A stretch of 64,000 nt of DNA, taken from the NCBI GenBank assembly GCA_019722365.1, contig JADFUC010001274.1:620001-684000 (forward strand), given 5' to 3'. This stretch comes from Lithospermum erythrorhizon. Lineage: Eukaryota; Streptophyta; Magnoliopsida; Boraginales; Boraginaceae. The translations under genes and the position numbers were made by a program. Below the pieces are notes generated by a model that saw only the letters and a program-made list of their open reading frames with translations, was not told where the DNA came from and did not search any database. Positions 46,139 to 57,739 of the stretch are shown here, piece after piece (position 1 is the stretch's first letter; each line of letters begins with the position of its first letter).

Positions 46139-49130
46139 TAAAAGAAACCTTGAAACATGAATTGGCAGCTTGCTTTGTGGTTAATCCAGAAGACATATAC
46201 TTGTACATGAAATAAGTGACAGAGGTAATAATGTGATCATGTATGTATATAGTGACTAATGCTATCTTATAGTAGTCTATGAGGTTGACTAATGCTAAAG
46301 TGTCCTTGAGAAATTCAAGAACTTCCTTTAGTGAATTTCATGAACACTTTATGAATGAATAAATCAGAAGTCAAGCCATATTGTTTAAGTGATATGTGAA
46401 AGCTTATATGTATATCTTTCTGTATCACATTTTCAGTCCCGCTTTAAAGTTTAAATACTGCAAATTCTTCATATTCTTAACTTGGAACTTCGTCAATTTT
46501 TCTCTCTAATCAATCAAAAGACTAAGTCATATAAGACCAAGAATTCACTAGTTTGACCATCATTCTTTACAAGCTCATTTTTTAGGAAGCAAACAACCAT
46601 TAGAATGCAAGGCTTGTCATGATATAAATCTTAGTACCAGGAATTAAAAAAATAGCATAAACAACCACCTAAAAGCACAGGTTAAAAAGAACACGGATAT
46701 TAATCCATTATCAGATGACTTCAAGAAGAAATCAAAATCTAATTTCCTTTAGCTAATTGAAGACTAACTCATGATAATGGCCGCATGTGAGTTTGACCTT
46801 TCAAGTTTTTACTATAGTACGGATACACGAGATATAATAAAAACTTCATCTCGTAGAACACTAGTTCAGAAAAAAACCCAAAGACTCCTACACCATGAAT
46901 GAATTCCCACTAGATGATCTAGAAGACACCTTTTCGTATGACTTGTTTGTTGCATCATAATACCGAAAATAATAGAATGGTCTCTCTGAAATTAAATCCT
47001 GGGCATGCACCATTCTTTGGCAGCAACATCAAATATGAAAAATGTATGCAACCACTATTGATCACGTAAAGGGTGCATAAGTATTAAACGGGATCATTTC
47101 CATGATATAACATACGATAACGTATATATCATACAACACTCATCTATACTTAAAATGTAACTACAGAATTAACTAAGACGAATAATAGAAGTAGTGCGAC
47201 ATCAACAATATAATTAAAATGCAATACCATTGTGGAAGAGAACTAACGAAGAGGGACTGGCTGTACGCACTGCAGTAAAACAAGAAAAGCTTTTATTAGT
47301 GCATCTCAAAATAGAGAGTATCTTAAAAAAAACTATGATAAAATTTATGATCAAGTTGTTTTCCTCTATCTAGATGGAGAACTAAGCGGTTGGACGATTA
47401 AGAAAATCCTTTAAGTATCATGTTTAAGTCATTCATAGCCATCGAATCAGATGATTTTAACGGTATTAGAGTATTTTCAAAAAAATTATTGAAACTAAAA
47501 AATGGGAGGGAAGATGGTATACTAAAAACGTACTATATGTGTAAGATATGTTCATCTAGATGAGTCCAATTTAGGAATTTAAATAATTCTTTAAGCGCTT
47601 TTTTAGTAACACTAATTACAATGTCATCATTCCACTATGTGACATAATATCTCAGATTTCTCGCCTTTACAATCTTAGTATCTTACAGGTCATTACAACT
47701 TCACTTCTACACAATCTGCAAATGGTAATATGTTTCAATTATGATAATATTATTTTACAACTAGAAAACTGGCCAGTTTTGTATCCTAATCTATGATTCC
47801 ACGAATATCGACATAAATTTAACCATATGTGATAAAAATTTCGTCTACCAAGTTATTCCAGTGAAAACTGGTCAATTTTACAACTAGCACTTTCCACATA
47901 AATAAATAAATAAAATAGTCAAAAATTATATTAAAAATGCAGAATGACAATCAATTAAAATAATATTATTAGTTGTTTATTTATTTCAATAGAACAGTAT
48001 ATTGAAAATGTAAAAATATTATTTATTATGTAAAAGGATAATTATAAAAAAATAATTTTTTTATTAAAAAGATAACTATAAAAAAACGAAGGAAATATTA
48101 ACTAGATGTAATATACAATTCTATAGGTAACCTTTTCAGCTTTGGTATCTGTTACATTTACATCAACCTGGGAAGGTATATGTAGGCTTTTAAATGAGTC
48201 GAATTGGATTTAACATGTCTAAGTCAGATTCGATCTTATATATTCTCGATTTGGACTCGACTCCACTCAATCAGAGGTGAGTCGTTAAGAGCTGTTGAAG
48301 GTGTTTGTTTGTATGGCGGGAAATTTGTTTATCGGATAGGGGTTTATTAGTGGCCCATATATATCATATAAGGGCTTAAATGGGTTGGATTCGGGAAGTT
48401 TAGACGTCGATGACTCGTTAAACCAAACGGTAGCTCGCTAATCCCTTTTTCTCCTATTAATTTTATGTGATAAATGTATTTACACTTGATAAGTGGTCAT
48501 CAAGCGATTATCCGTTTATTATACAATTTCAGACAATTTTTGGAGTTAAACTCTATAATACAAAATAAAATGATAATATGAAATTGTTCAAACGCAAAAT
48601 AAAGAAATTGTTCAAATAAAAAATATATAAATACCATTAAAGATCAACCGTCAAAACATAATACTATAAAAGTTACACGAATAAGACTTCTTCATCCATG
48701 AGATCCTCTGTGCTGATGGAGCTGTTATTGATCATTACGCTGACGGTTTATATATTCTTGATGTTATATTCTTTTAAACAGAAACCAACAAAGTGACAAC
48801 TAATAGAGATATATAGGAGGGAGCATATCAAGCTTAATAGTCATTATAAAATTGAAGTGACAATTTCTAGAAAAAAATACATGATCGTGTATCATTATAG
48901 CATAAGAAAATCAGTGAACAATTGTATACAATTACTAGAATACTAGATGGTTTCTCTACAAATTGTATAATCAATATTTTCTATATATATATTTCCTTAG
49001 GAGGGTAATGATAAATGGAATAAACTCATGAACCTTTATAATTATATCAATCTTGCTTCTTTTAATCTTGGTGATCAATAATGCACACATATAATACACA
49101 AAGTTGCACTGGGACTTATGTACATGCAAC
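46139..49130. other. Intergenic DNA between the NAC and MLO genes
   Basis: The two genes converge here, so both 3' UTRs lie in this interval. No further gene is supported. A patch at 48180-48430 with AAATGAGTCGAATTGGATT and repeated GACTCG motifs resembles the hAT-type subterminal repeats. T-rich and A-rich tracts near 48040-48100 (ACTATAAAAAAACGAAGG) look like one end of a Stowaway MITE. Confidence 0.5.
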
Positions 49131-52100
49131 TTATAAGTTTAGTCTCCTATCGAAAGAAAAATCTCTTCGCCCGTTAAAATCAAGCTCGTTTTGAGTACGT
49201 TGAAGCTTAGACAATGAGCTTGACTCCGCGACCTCTACCTCCACAAGTTCAACTTCAACAACTTCAGGTAGGTGTGATTGTGATGATCCCGTTCCGCGAT
49301 AGAGGGGACGGGGTGATGAAGGGGAAGGCGAGACATCTTCCATATCCAATTGTCCAGATTTGCTAATTAATCCACGGGGAGAGGATTGCTGGCTCTCGAT
49401 TTCGCTTCTATTGTTTCGGAGCAGATGAACAGGGGACATGCGTTGGGTTGGTGTTGGGGGTCTACTAGAGATTGGACTTGGTAAGTTACTGGTTTTCTTG
49501 TTTTCTTTCAGATGTTTCTTTGCTGTATGGTGCCAGCTTCTTAGTGCTCCAACTATCCTTTCACTAAATATTGTTGGTCTCATTCTTGATCCCATCTGTT
49601 CATTGTAGACACATACGGACATTATATTGCACAAAATGGCATAATTATGCAACAGTCTTCAAACATAAGACTTGCTCGGTTAAAAATGCACATTCATTTA
49701 ATTCCTTTTTCATTACTAATATTTGTAATTTAATTACTCCGTACTATATACATTAGTCATAAAACCATCAATTTGATTGCGAAGGTTTCAAGAAACTCAA
49801 CGGATGAAAATGTGTCTGATTCTACACTAACATTTCCTTTTAATTTGGATGAATTAGTTTGTAAAATAAAGTTGGTTCAATATATATATAGTGACAATAA
49901 ACTAGTTCTCATAATAATGTACTATACACCAAAAAATGTGTACACTATTTGAATATCGTTGGGCGTCGCTATTAAACGGAGTAGATTGATAATATGAATT
50001 CGTCGTTCTCGATTGAAATTAGTATACTACTATCCAAATTATATTTCAATCCCAATTTCACTCTCTTATGAATTATGATAATGTATCATAGTCAATAATA
50101 CTCAATCTCTGTATAACAATTTCTATGGTTGCTAAAAAATTACTGTCTTAAGTGAATGTTCTTTGAATTGTTCAAGTAAGTTATTATTTGAATTGTTCCG
50201 TAATAATTATAATCAATGATTTGATATTACGATGTGCATACCTGTGTAACTAGAGCGTAAAGAGGCAATGTGACGTAGCTACACAAAATCTGAATCAAAA
50301 CCCTGATTAAATTGCAACAAAAAGTACTTTTGTTTAGTTGTGGATTTTTAAGCTTAACAATTTAAGATGATACATAAAAAATTACAATTTTTTAAAGGAT
50401 ATATTAAATGGCTCACCCCATTGATATTCGGATTATAATATCCTCCACATGTTCATGGAAACATGACCTTAAACCAAATTCATACTGAAAAACAAGATAT
50501 TGGCATTACTTGGTATATTGATCATATAAAATGATTCTCATCTTTGCTTTATATATTGTTAGCAACGATATCATTACTCAGTTTTGTGGCTTACCCAACT
50601 CCAGGCAAAGAAGGCCAACTGAAATGCATTCTGCAATAATTTCTTGTCCAATTTAGCGAATTATTGTTATAATTTATAAAGAGATTGCACATACTAATAA
50701 GAAGGATTTACTGAGCTAATAATAAGTCTTTAAGAATTAGAGAATAAAGACACGTACATGTGGGCACTACATAAATAATTGATGTGATAATATTCGAGTA
50801 ATTGGCCTTAGAAAAGGAAACAAACGTCTACCTCTATGTCAAATTGTCAATGTAATCAAATGATCTCGATTGATTTTTTTTATTTTTTTTCTCAACGAAT
50901 TCAATATAAGATTTAAATATATTAATTACCTAATAACTATATAGGTTTAACTTTAAATACATTCGACATTATAATATATTAAGATGGGCTTAATGGTTTA
51001 CAAGAAAATAAAGTATTTGTAATTATTTGTATATAAATTGTTAATGTCAAATATTTTATTTTTGTCAAATAAGATCTCATTCAATTTGGAACAAATTATA
51101 CTGTACCTGAAAGAGGACAAAGTTGATGAGATAGAGGAGAAGACGTGGACGATTGAACCAGAACAAATGATCCCCAGGTTGAACCACCGGCACACCCTTT
51201 ACAACCTCCCCTCTTTCTTGAATTATCCTTAGCCCCATTTTTGTTATGATCACTTGTAGCTTGGTCCCAACCAACAATATTATCTACATCATTGGTAGCT
51301 GATGAGGTCGTATTAAATCAATCATTTTCCTTGTTCATTTCATTATGTGATGCCCTAACTCCTAATTATCATGAAATTCAACACTTGCAAAGTCAATTAT
51401 TCATTTTATACTCGTATATTTCATCTAATTCAAATCAATTGATGCTCTAAATTTTAACAATGAACTGTTTATTAAAATAACGTCTTATAATATCGATCAT
51501 ATAATTATCACTATTAGCATATTACTCAATTTTAATTTATTGCATAAACAGAGTCCAAACCTCCAAGGCCGAATAGAAAATAAACTTACAATTAGTGGGA
51601 TAAATGGTAGCCATAGATAGGAATACCATCCTGTCCACATAAAAAATTGGCAACGAAGTCAATAAATTACAATTAATGATTATTGTTTAAGTGTCACAAT
51701 TAATCTTTTTTTGACGAAAGAGCATACTCGCTCTTTTATGATTGGACTAACGAACGGACCCATTAATATTAATGTTATGAGGAAGATGTTGCTCAAAATT
51801 GATCGATCTTGATTTAGGACATCATATATCAATGTGTTAAGTTCCTCAGACGGATATACTTCTCAATATTTTAGTACAAGTCAATTCCTTGTAATTTTTA
51901 AATATATAAATTTGAACTCTATGGATTGGGAGATGATTTAACTAATACGGAGTAATAATAACTCACCATGAGTGTTGAATAGCAGAAAGAGCACAGCAAA
52001 GAACCAGATTGGTGGACTGAGAAAAAGACATAACAAGAACAAAATTTACTTCATTTTAAATTAAAATAACAAAATAATAGATATTTAAATAAGAATCAAT

Positions 52101-55100
52101 TTTTAAAAAATGGAAACAATCTTGATTCTCATTTTTTGTGCCTCATTTCATTCTTCCCTTTGTAGATTGTGTATTATTGTATGTTGTGTGACTACAACAA
52201 TTCATGATGTTTACGAGCACATATTATATTGTGTACAATACAACTAATCAAGGTTGAAAGTATGAACGAGTTACACAAAATTAAAGAAATTATTTGATCA
52301 TCATATCATGAAAACATAACTTATTATTAGGCTGACCTGATTCCTACAACAACTTTAAAATCCTCTTCCAGGGATCTGTTGATATACTTCTGGAAATCAA
52401 ATTTTGAGTGGCTGTGAGGTGCCAAATGTGCCTGATTGATATGATCATATGATGATTATTAGTTAATTAACTGAAATGCATGAGATAAAATTAATTTCAA
52501 TAAATTAAAGAAGATAGGAAAACAAAAAATACCATGATAAATCCATGTCTTAGTGTCAAATAATCAACTTTCGGAACAGATCTCACGAATTGTCTGAAAA
52601 AAGACACCTGAAATTAAAGCAACTTATATTATACTCAAAAATACATTATACGGAGTATTAGTTAAGAAATAAATTACTAAATTATTACTCCGTATATCCT
52701 ATTAATTTAATTATTTCTCGTCATAGATAGAGTGCAATAATAGTACTAGAGTATACGATTTAACTACTCTCCTAATGAACTTCTTTTTCTGGTGGGTGAC
52801 AATGAAGTTCCTATAAGTTTGAACTTGAGTACTTGACATTTCACATTTGTTTGTGAACAATTAGTTAGAAATGGATGTTTCTGGAAAATCTGCCCAGCAA
52901 AGTGATTAAAACATAAATCAACTCCTAACCAAATTTAGACTTTATTGAATTATATTGTCTGTAAGCTGCCAATATGTACTAGCTTGGCCTTAGTCATGTT
53001 GCCATAATACATATTAGAGACATTAAATAGATAATTACAAATAACATTAATGAAGGAAGAATAATATTATCACCATTGGTGTCCGAGTAAGCTGTCGTAC
53101 ACCTAAATTAATCTCACTTGTTTTTATGTGATGCATATGAATATATGATGACTAAAATGTAAATCATAACTAAAAAAGATTATCTAGTTTAACTTTTAAT
53201 AATCACTAACTAAAAAATTGAATAGTCTTAATTGACAAAATGCCACCCTAATAGTAACGTACACTAAAAGTACTAGCATATGATATATTTTAATAAATAT
53301 TTTCATTAAACTTTTCTTTATCTTTCTAGTTTTAATAATTTTTATTTAATCTCATATATCTTTCTAATAAAAATTATATTTATATATTTCAATATTACTT
53401 TTCTTCTTTTCTTATTAAATTACTCTAGCAAATAATTATATAGTTTCGATTCATTTGACATTTACATTTTAATGTACTTTTTACTATATTTATTTTTCTT
53501 AATCTATGTGCAAGTAAAAAGTACTTGAGGATAAAGTATTATTTAACATATACGCTGTCTTAAGTACTTCATATAAAAATTTAAAGATTAACTATTAAAA
53601 TTCAATAATTGAACATACAATCTTTTTGGGACGAAGAGAGTATTAATTAGATGGAAGAAGAACTTATTATTACCATCCAAAGCAATGCCGGATTTGTACT
53701 CCAGAAACTTAAATGGCGCCTCCCAAAGGACGTTTCCCTCGCGAACCTGAATCTCTCTGGATCTGTGGATATATATCATGCATTCATATATACTCACAAT
53801 GTCACTAACGAAAACTAGTCGGCTCTATTATCTTGAAGTATTTTCACTTAGGTAAAGTGTAAAATATTCAATATAGAGTATATATTAATAGAACTGATAA
53901 GTTTAACACTATCTACTACACTTGATTTAGATCATAACATGTATATTATCATTACAAATTTTTAAATTAATTTACAATAAAACATACTCCGCGTAGTATT
54001 TACAATGGAGTATGATCTCAACAAATGTTAACAAACATAGAAATAAAAATGCCATACATTCACAAATAGACATACCATGTGAGAATTGATACTCAGTTGT
54101 TATTGTTTCCTTTTCCCAAGCCTTCCAATTTCTCATCTGAAACCAAAGAAAAAAGTTTGGAGATATAAATTTTAGAGCCTGTGGTGATTATAGCAACTCC
54201 TAGTACTTTCAACTAGTTTAGAAATATAATTTGAGTAATGATTCTGTTAACAAATAATGAATTGAATTTATTTTATTTTAAAGCAAAAAATCAAAATTTT
54301 ATTTCATAGCTAATTTATATCAAATGATCAATATTATTTTGTATAACACACTATAAACTTATATGATATGATGTTACATATTAATTTAAAATATTTAAAT
54401 AAGATTAATTTATATATGGTCAAACTTAAACATTTTTAATTGTATGTTAAGTAAAAAACCTCCAGTTAAATAGAAATTGAGGTAGGTATGTATAGAATAG
54501 TACTATAATATAAGAATAAATCCTTTATAGAACTCTTAACTAAACCAATAAAGGCAACTAAATACTTTCTCTTATTAACTTATGGGAGTTGCTAAACGCC
54601 AGTCTCAAAATTGCTAAATACCGATCTCAAAAATTCGATTAGACTATTATGTCCTTACTACTTTTTTATATGAATATTAGAAATAGTAAAGTTGTATATT
54701 TTCTATTTAGATTCACTATTCAAATTGATAACAACATAAATAAATAAATTAAATCTACTATTCTAAATTAGTAAAAATCTTCAAATTTGATTATACAAGA
54801 CTTTCAAGGTGTACATACTTTCAAGTGTATAAAATTTTATACTCAGCACTACTGTGCCCCTCACTAACTATGGTATAAAACTTTAGTTATACACAAGAAA
54901 AAAAATTAAAACACACCAAATAAATAATATGAAAAAAAATATATTTTTTGTAAAAAGCAGTCTCATAAAAAGGAATAGATTTAAATGTTTGGAGAATAAA
55001 TTTCAATCCCATGAAAATTAAAGGAACAAAATGTGTAGTCTTTTAGGAATAGAATTTGATAAATATTGTTGTATTTATTAAGATTTTAGTCAATGAAATA

Positions 55101-57469
55101 TATATCGGTTACGGTTCATTAATCTTGTTAATCTCATATGCCATTTTAATGTAAAAATGATATAAATTCTAGAAATGTATTCTAGATGGTATAATTGAAA
55201 AATTCGAAAAAATATAAAAATTATTCTATGCATAATTAGAATGTGTCTCAAAGTCGTTAGTGAATTAGTGCATGTGCAAAGTCAAAAATAAAATTTATAT
55301 AATGACATTAATGAATTTTTTTAGAAATGGAATGTATTACCTAAAATGCTCCAAAAGAAAAAGAAAATGCTCCAAATGGTATAATTTGTATTTTTGATCA
55401 TTAATGAACAAAAAAATTAATGAACCGTAACTTTTCACAATATATTTAGGTTAAATTTGTCTAATCATATTTTTAAAACCGATATTTAGCAATTTTGAGA
55501 CCGTTAGTAACTACGTAACTTATTATTCATTCTAAATATATATGTTTATTTCGAACTTATGAGTATAAGTGAACTTCATAACAATACAATGAATACATGT
55601 ACAAACAATATTCTACTCCGTATATAGAATCTGTATCAAATAATACCATTACCTTGGCTCTTCCGAGGACCATTGTAAGAACGCAATAAAGCACATGGAA
55701 AACAGCAAGCACAAAAATAAATATATGCAACTGATGGATCCCATCGGCTGATACAAATGGTACCTTCCCCTGCACAGAATTTCAATAACCAAGTACATCA
55801 CCATAAATACTTAAATTACCATAAACATGGTCAATTAATGTACTCCCTTCATCCCTTAAAAAAATTGCCCAATTTTAATTTTTGATTTTATAAAATTCAA
55901 AATTAAATATTTTTTATATATTATATAATATTATGTGACAAAATATATTATTTTCAATCTACTCTACTATTAACATACTTCCTCCATTTCATAATAGAAG
56001 ACCTTTTAGAATCTCACACATATATTAAGAAAATTATTATAATATTGGGAATGTGTAAATAGTTAGTGTAAATTACTATTTTCTATGCAAGTGAATCAAT
56101 AGAAAATGTTGTTTGAGTTATTAGAAATCTAGTAAATTTTGAGCATTAATTTTTACATTGAAATTAGAGACGACATCTGATTTGAATAATACCAATTGTT
56201 AAAGATTAACACATTATGAAATGGAGGGAGTAATAATTTAGATTCAAATCAAAATGTATATGTGAGTTAATCGAATAGTATGGCCTAGTGAAAAAGTCTC
56301 TTGTTCGAAACTCACATCATCGTTAAATATGTAAAAAATCAAAATGTATATAAATTCGATAACAAAGTTCGTTAATTTTGGCCCATTAAAAAATAAAATA
56401 AATTGGGCGATCTTTTAATATTATATTTAATCTAAGTGTAGTATAGAAGATTGAGATGACCATGCCTTAGCAACGCACTTGTCCGGGCCGGCAGCCGCCA
56501 ATACACGGCGAGCAATGTCGTCGGCCGATAGGAGTTTCCGTCGAAATTCCTCGACGTCGTCTGTTCCGCCGCCACCGTAGTATTTATTATTTTCTTCTTG
56601 TTTCTTGCTGCAAGGATGCCATGTAGCTCCAACCTCTTCTGGTATACAAATCTCCGAAATTGGACCTTGTCCAATTGTTAGGAGTAAGGATATAAACCCT
56701 AGGAGCATAAGCTCTAAGAGATATATGTGCACTCAACAATCAGCACGCAATAGTTGTAACGTTTAAGTCCAACCCTTACTTATTTAACTTCCTACTTTCG
56801 TTAGTTTATTTTTCAAAAAGGAATAATAAATTGTATTTATGTTATGCAAACTCATAGGTGGTGTTTGAAAGCAATAATTACACTTAGTTATACCAGTATA
56901 TAATTATAGCTACTCCATTAACATGTGCATATCTATATAATTTTTTAAATTAGGATTTACTACAAAAAAAAATAACACTACTCAATTGAAAGGAATCATT
57001 ATAAAAAAAAATAAAAAGTGCCAAACAAAAATGTATGAACTACAATTGTTACCTGATTTAACTTTCTCAAGAGATTCATACAGGGCTCTTTTGTGTTTTG
57101 ACTGAAGCCACTGCAAAATATAAGAGAAAATAAATAAAAAGAATATATAATAATTGTATTAGGCAAAAAATTCAAGAAGGTTATGAAGTGCGTATGCATG
57201 TTGTTGGGTTGAGATTATCAACAATTAATGCAAGAAAGTAACATTGCAACAATTTTTGACAAGCACATACACTTTAATATCTTACACGTTCTAATATTGT
57301 AACCTTATTTGACAATAAATAACATGCATGCATTTATATTATATACCTTTCCTATAAGATGAATGATATACTCTATGATTATGGAGATTGCAACCAACAC
57401 AAAGCAAACCACCGCCACCGCCCATGTCGGTGTTTCTTCCAACGACCTTCCTCCGGTTGCTCCGGCCAT
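49131..57469 (-). CDS. MLO: MLO seven-transmembrane protein (clade V-type features)
   Basis: Fifteen exons on the minus strand: 57347-57469, 57053-57110, 56466-56713, 55653-55769, 54076-54136, 53674-53762, 52533-52607, 52337-52431, 51967-52016, 51590-51630, 51107-51283, 50595-50630, 50417-50484, 50242-50302 and 49131-49595. They sum to 1,764 nt, 587 residues, with every junction in frame. Family signatures include [99 protein letters not shown] and [19 protein letters not shown]. The C-terminal tail has the calmodulin-binding segment (about 446-465, [16 protein letters not shown]) and ends near a DFSF tetrapeptide (578-581), the D/E-F-S/T-F motif of dicot clade V. Clade V MLOs are plasma-membrane proteins required for powdery mildew entry. 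Intron 3 has a GC donor. An extra Ile sits at about 339-340 ([11 protein letters not shown]). Confidence 0.97.
52649..52696. repeat. Small palindrome with Stowaway-type tips in MLO intron 7
   Basis: ATACGGAGTATTAG and its near-inverse CTAAATTATTACTCCGTAT face each other across about 16 bases. The TACGGAGTA tips are typical of Stowaway ends. It may be the collapsed remnant of a MITE with its centre deleted. Confidence 0.55.
54594..55514. mobile_element. Mutator-like MITE in MLO intron 4
   Basis: The terminal inverted repeats are about 60 bp; shared blocks include GTCTCAAAATTGCTAAATA, a CGATCTC/CGGTTTT variant and GATTAGAC. Flanks are TTAACTTAT (54585-54593) and GTAACTTAT (55515-55523), a 9-bp duplication with one mismatch, as expected of Mutator-like insertion. 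No coding capacity. It makes up most of the 1.5-kb intron 4. Confidence 0.85.
55108..55431. mobile_element. MITE nested in the Mutator-like element
   Basis: A perfect 16-bp terminal inverted repeat: GTTACGGTTCATTAAT at 55108-55123 and ATTAATGAACCGTAAC at 55416-55431. The interior is shared with the element at 41587-41978. It lies wholly inside 54594-55514, so it arrived later. Confidence 0.85.
55978..56230. mobile_element. Stowaway-like MITE in MLO intron 3
   Basis: Bounded by TA on both sides. The left tip CTTCCTCCATTTCATAAT and right tip (inverted) CTCCCTCCATTTCATAAT match at 17 of 18 positions. 253 bp, no coding capacity. Confidence 0.9.
56262..56335 (+). mobile_element. Very short SINE in MLO intron 3
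   Basis: Only 74 bp, flanked by the exact 16-bp direct repeat AAATCAAAATGTATAT (56246-56261 and 56336-56351). Carries an A-box-like TGGCCTAGTG (56281-56290) and a B-box-like TTGTTCGAAAC (56301-56311). Little follows the tRNA-like head, so it is a truncated or minimal SINE. Confidence 0.85.
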
Positions 57470-57726
57470 CGCCTTCTTTTATTTTCGCCTCCCTAAAAGA
57501 CTACCCTAAGCCACCCCTGAATTTATTACTTAAATATGAGGATACCGATTAAGGCTTTGATTATATTGGAGATGAGAGGTACAAGAACTTGTTCAATTTG
57601 CTATAACTGGAGTTTTTAGAGAGAGATACTGATATAGATAATGTATAGAAGAGAAGAGGGCACTCAAGAAATGAGGGTAAGTGAAGTGAAGAATACGGAG
57701 TAGAGGAACCCACCACAAAAAATTAA

Positions 57727-57736
57727 ATTATATAGA
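57727..57736 (-). promoter_or_regulatory. Candidate TATA box of the MLO gene
   Basis: On the minus strand CTATATAATT follows a CT-rich run and sits about 260 bases upstream of the MLO start codon. This leaves room for a leader of roughly 230 bases. The position is suitable but there is no transcript evidence. Confidence 0.45.
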
Positions 57737-57739
57737 GAG

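Larger units (their letters stand above)
55843..56420. mobile_element. Older MITE in MLO intron 3, interrupted by two insertions
   Basis: The left end CTCCCTTCATCCCTTAAAA follows TA. Its subterminal AAATTGCCCAATTTTA is inverted at the right as TAAATTGGGCGATCTTTTAA (about 56400-56419). The outermost right tip is lost. Inside lie a Stowaway MITE (55978-56230) and a SINE (56262-56335). Confidence 0.6.

Noticed and set aside
46895..46960. A short 21-residue acidic open frame (starting MNEFPLDDLED)
   Set aside because: Its Asp/Leu/Phe pattern looks peptide-like, but it is short, isolated, and has no promoter or conserved context that I can show.
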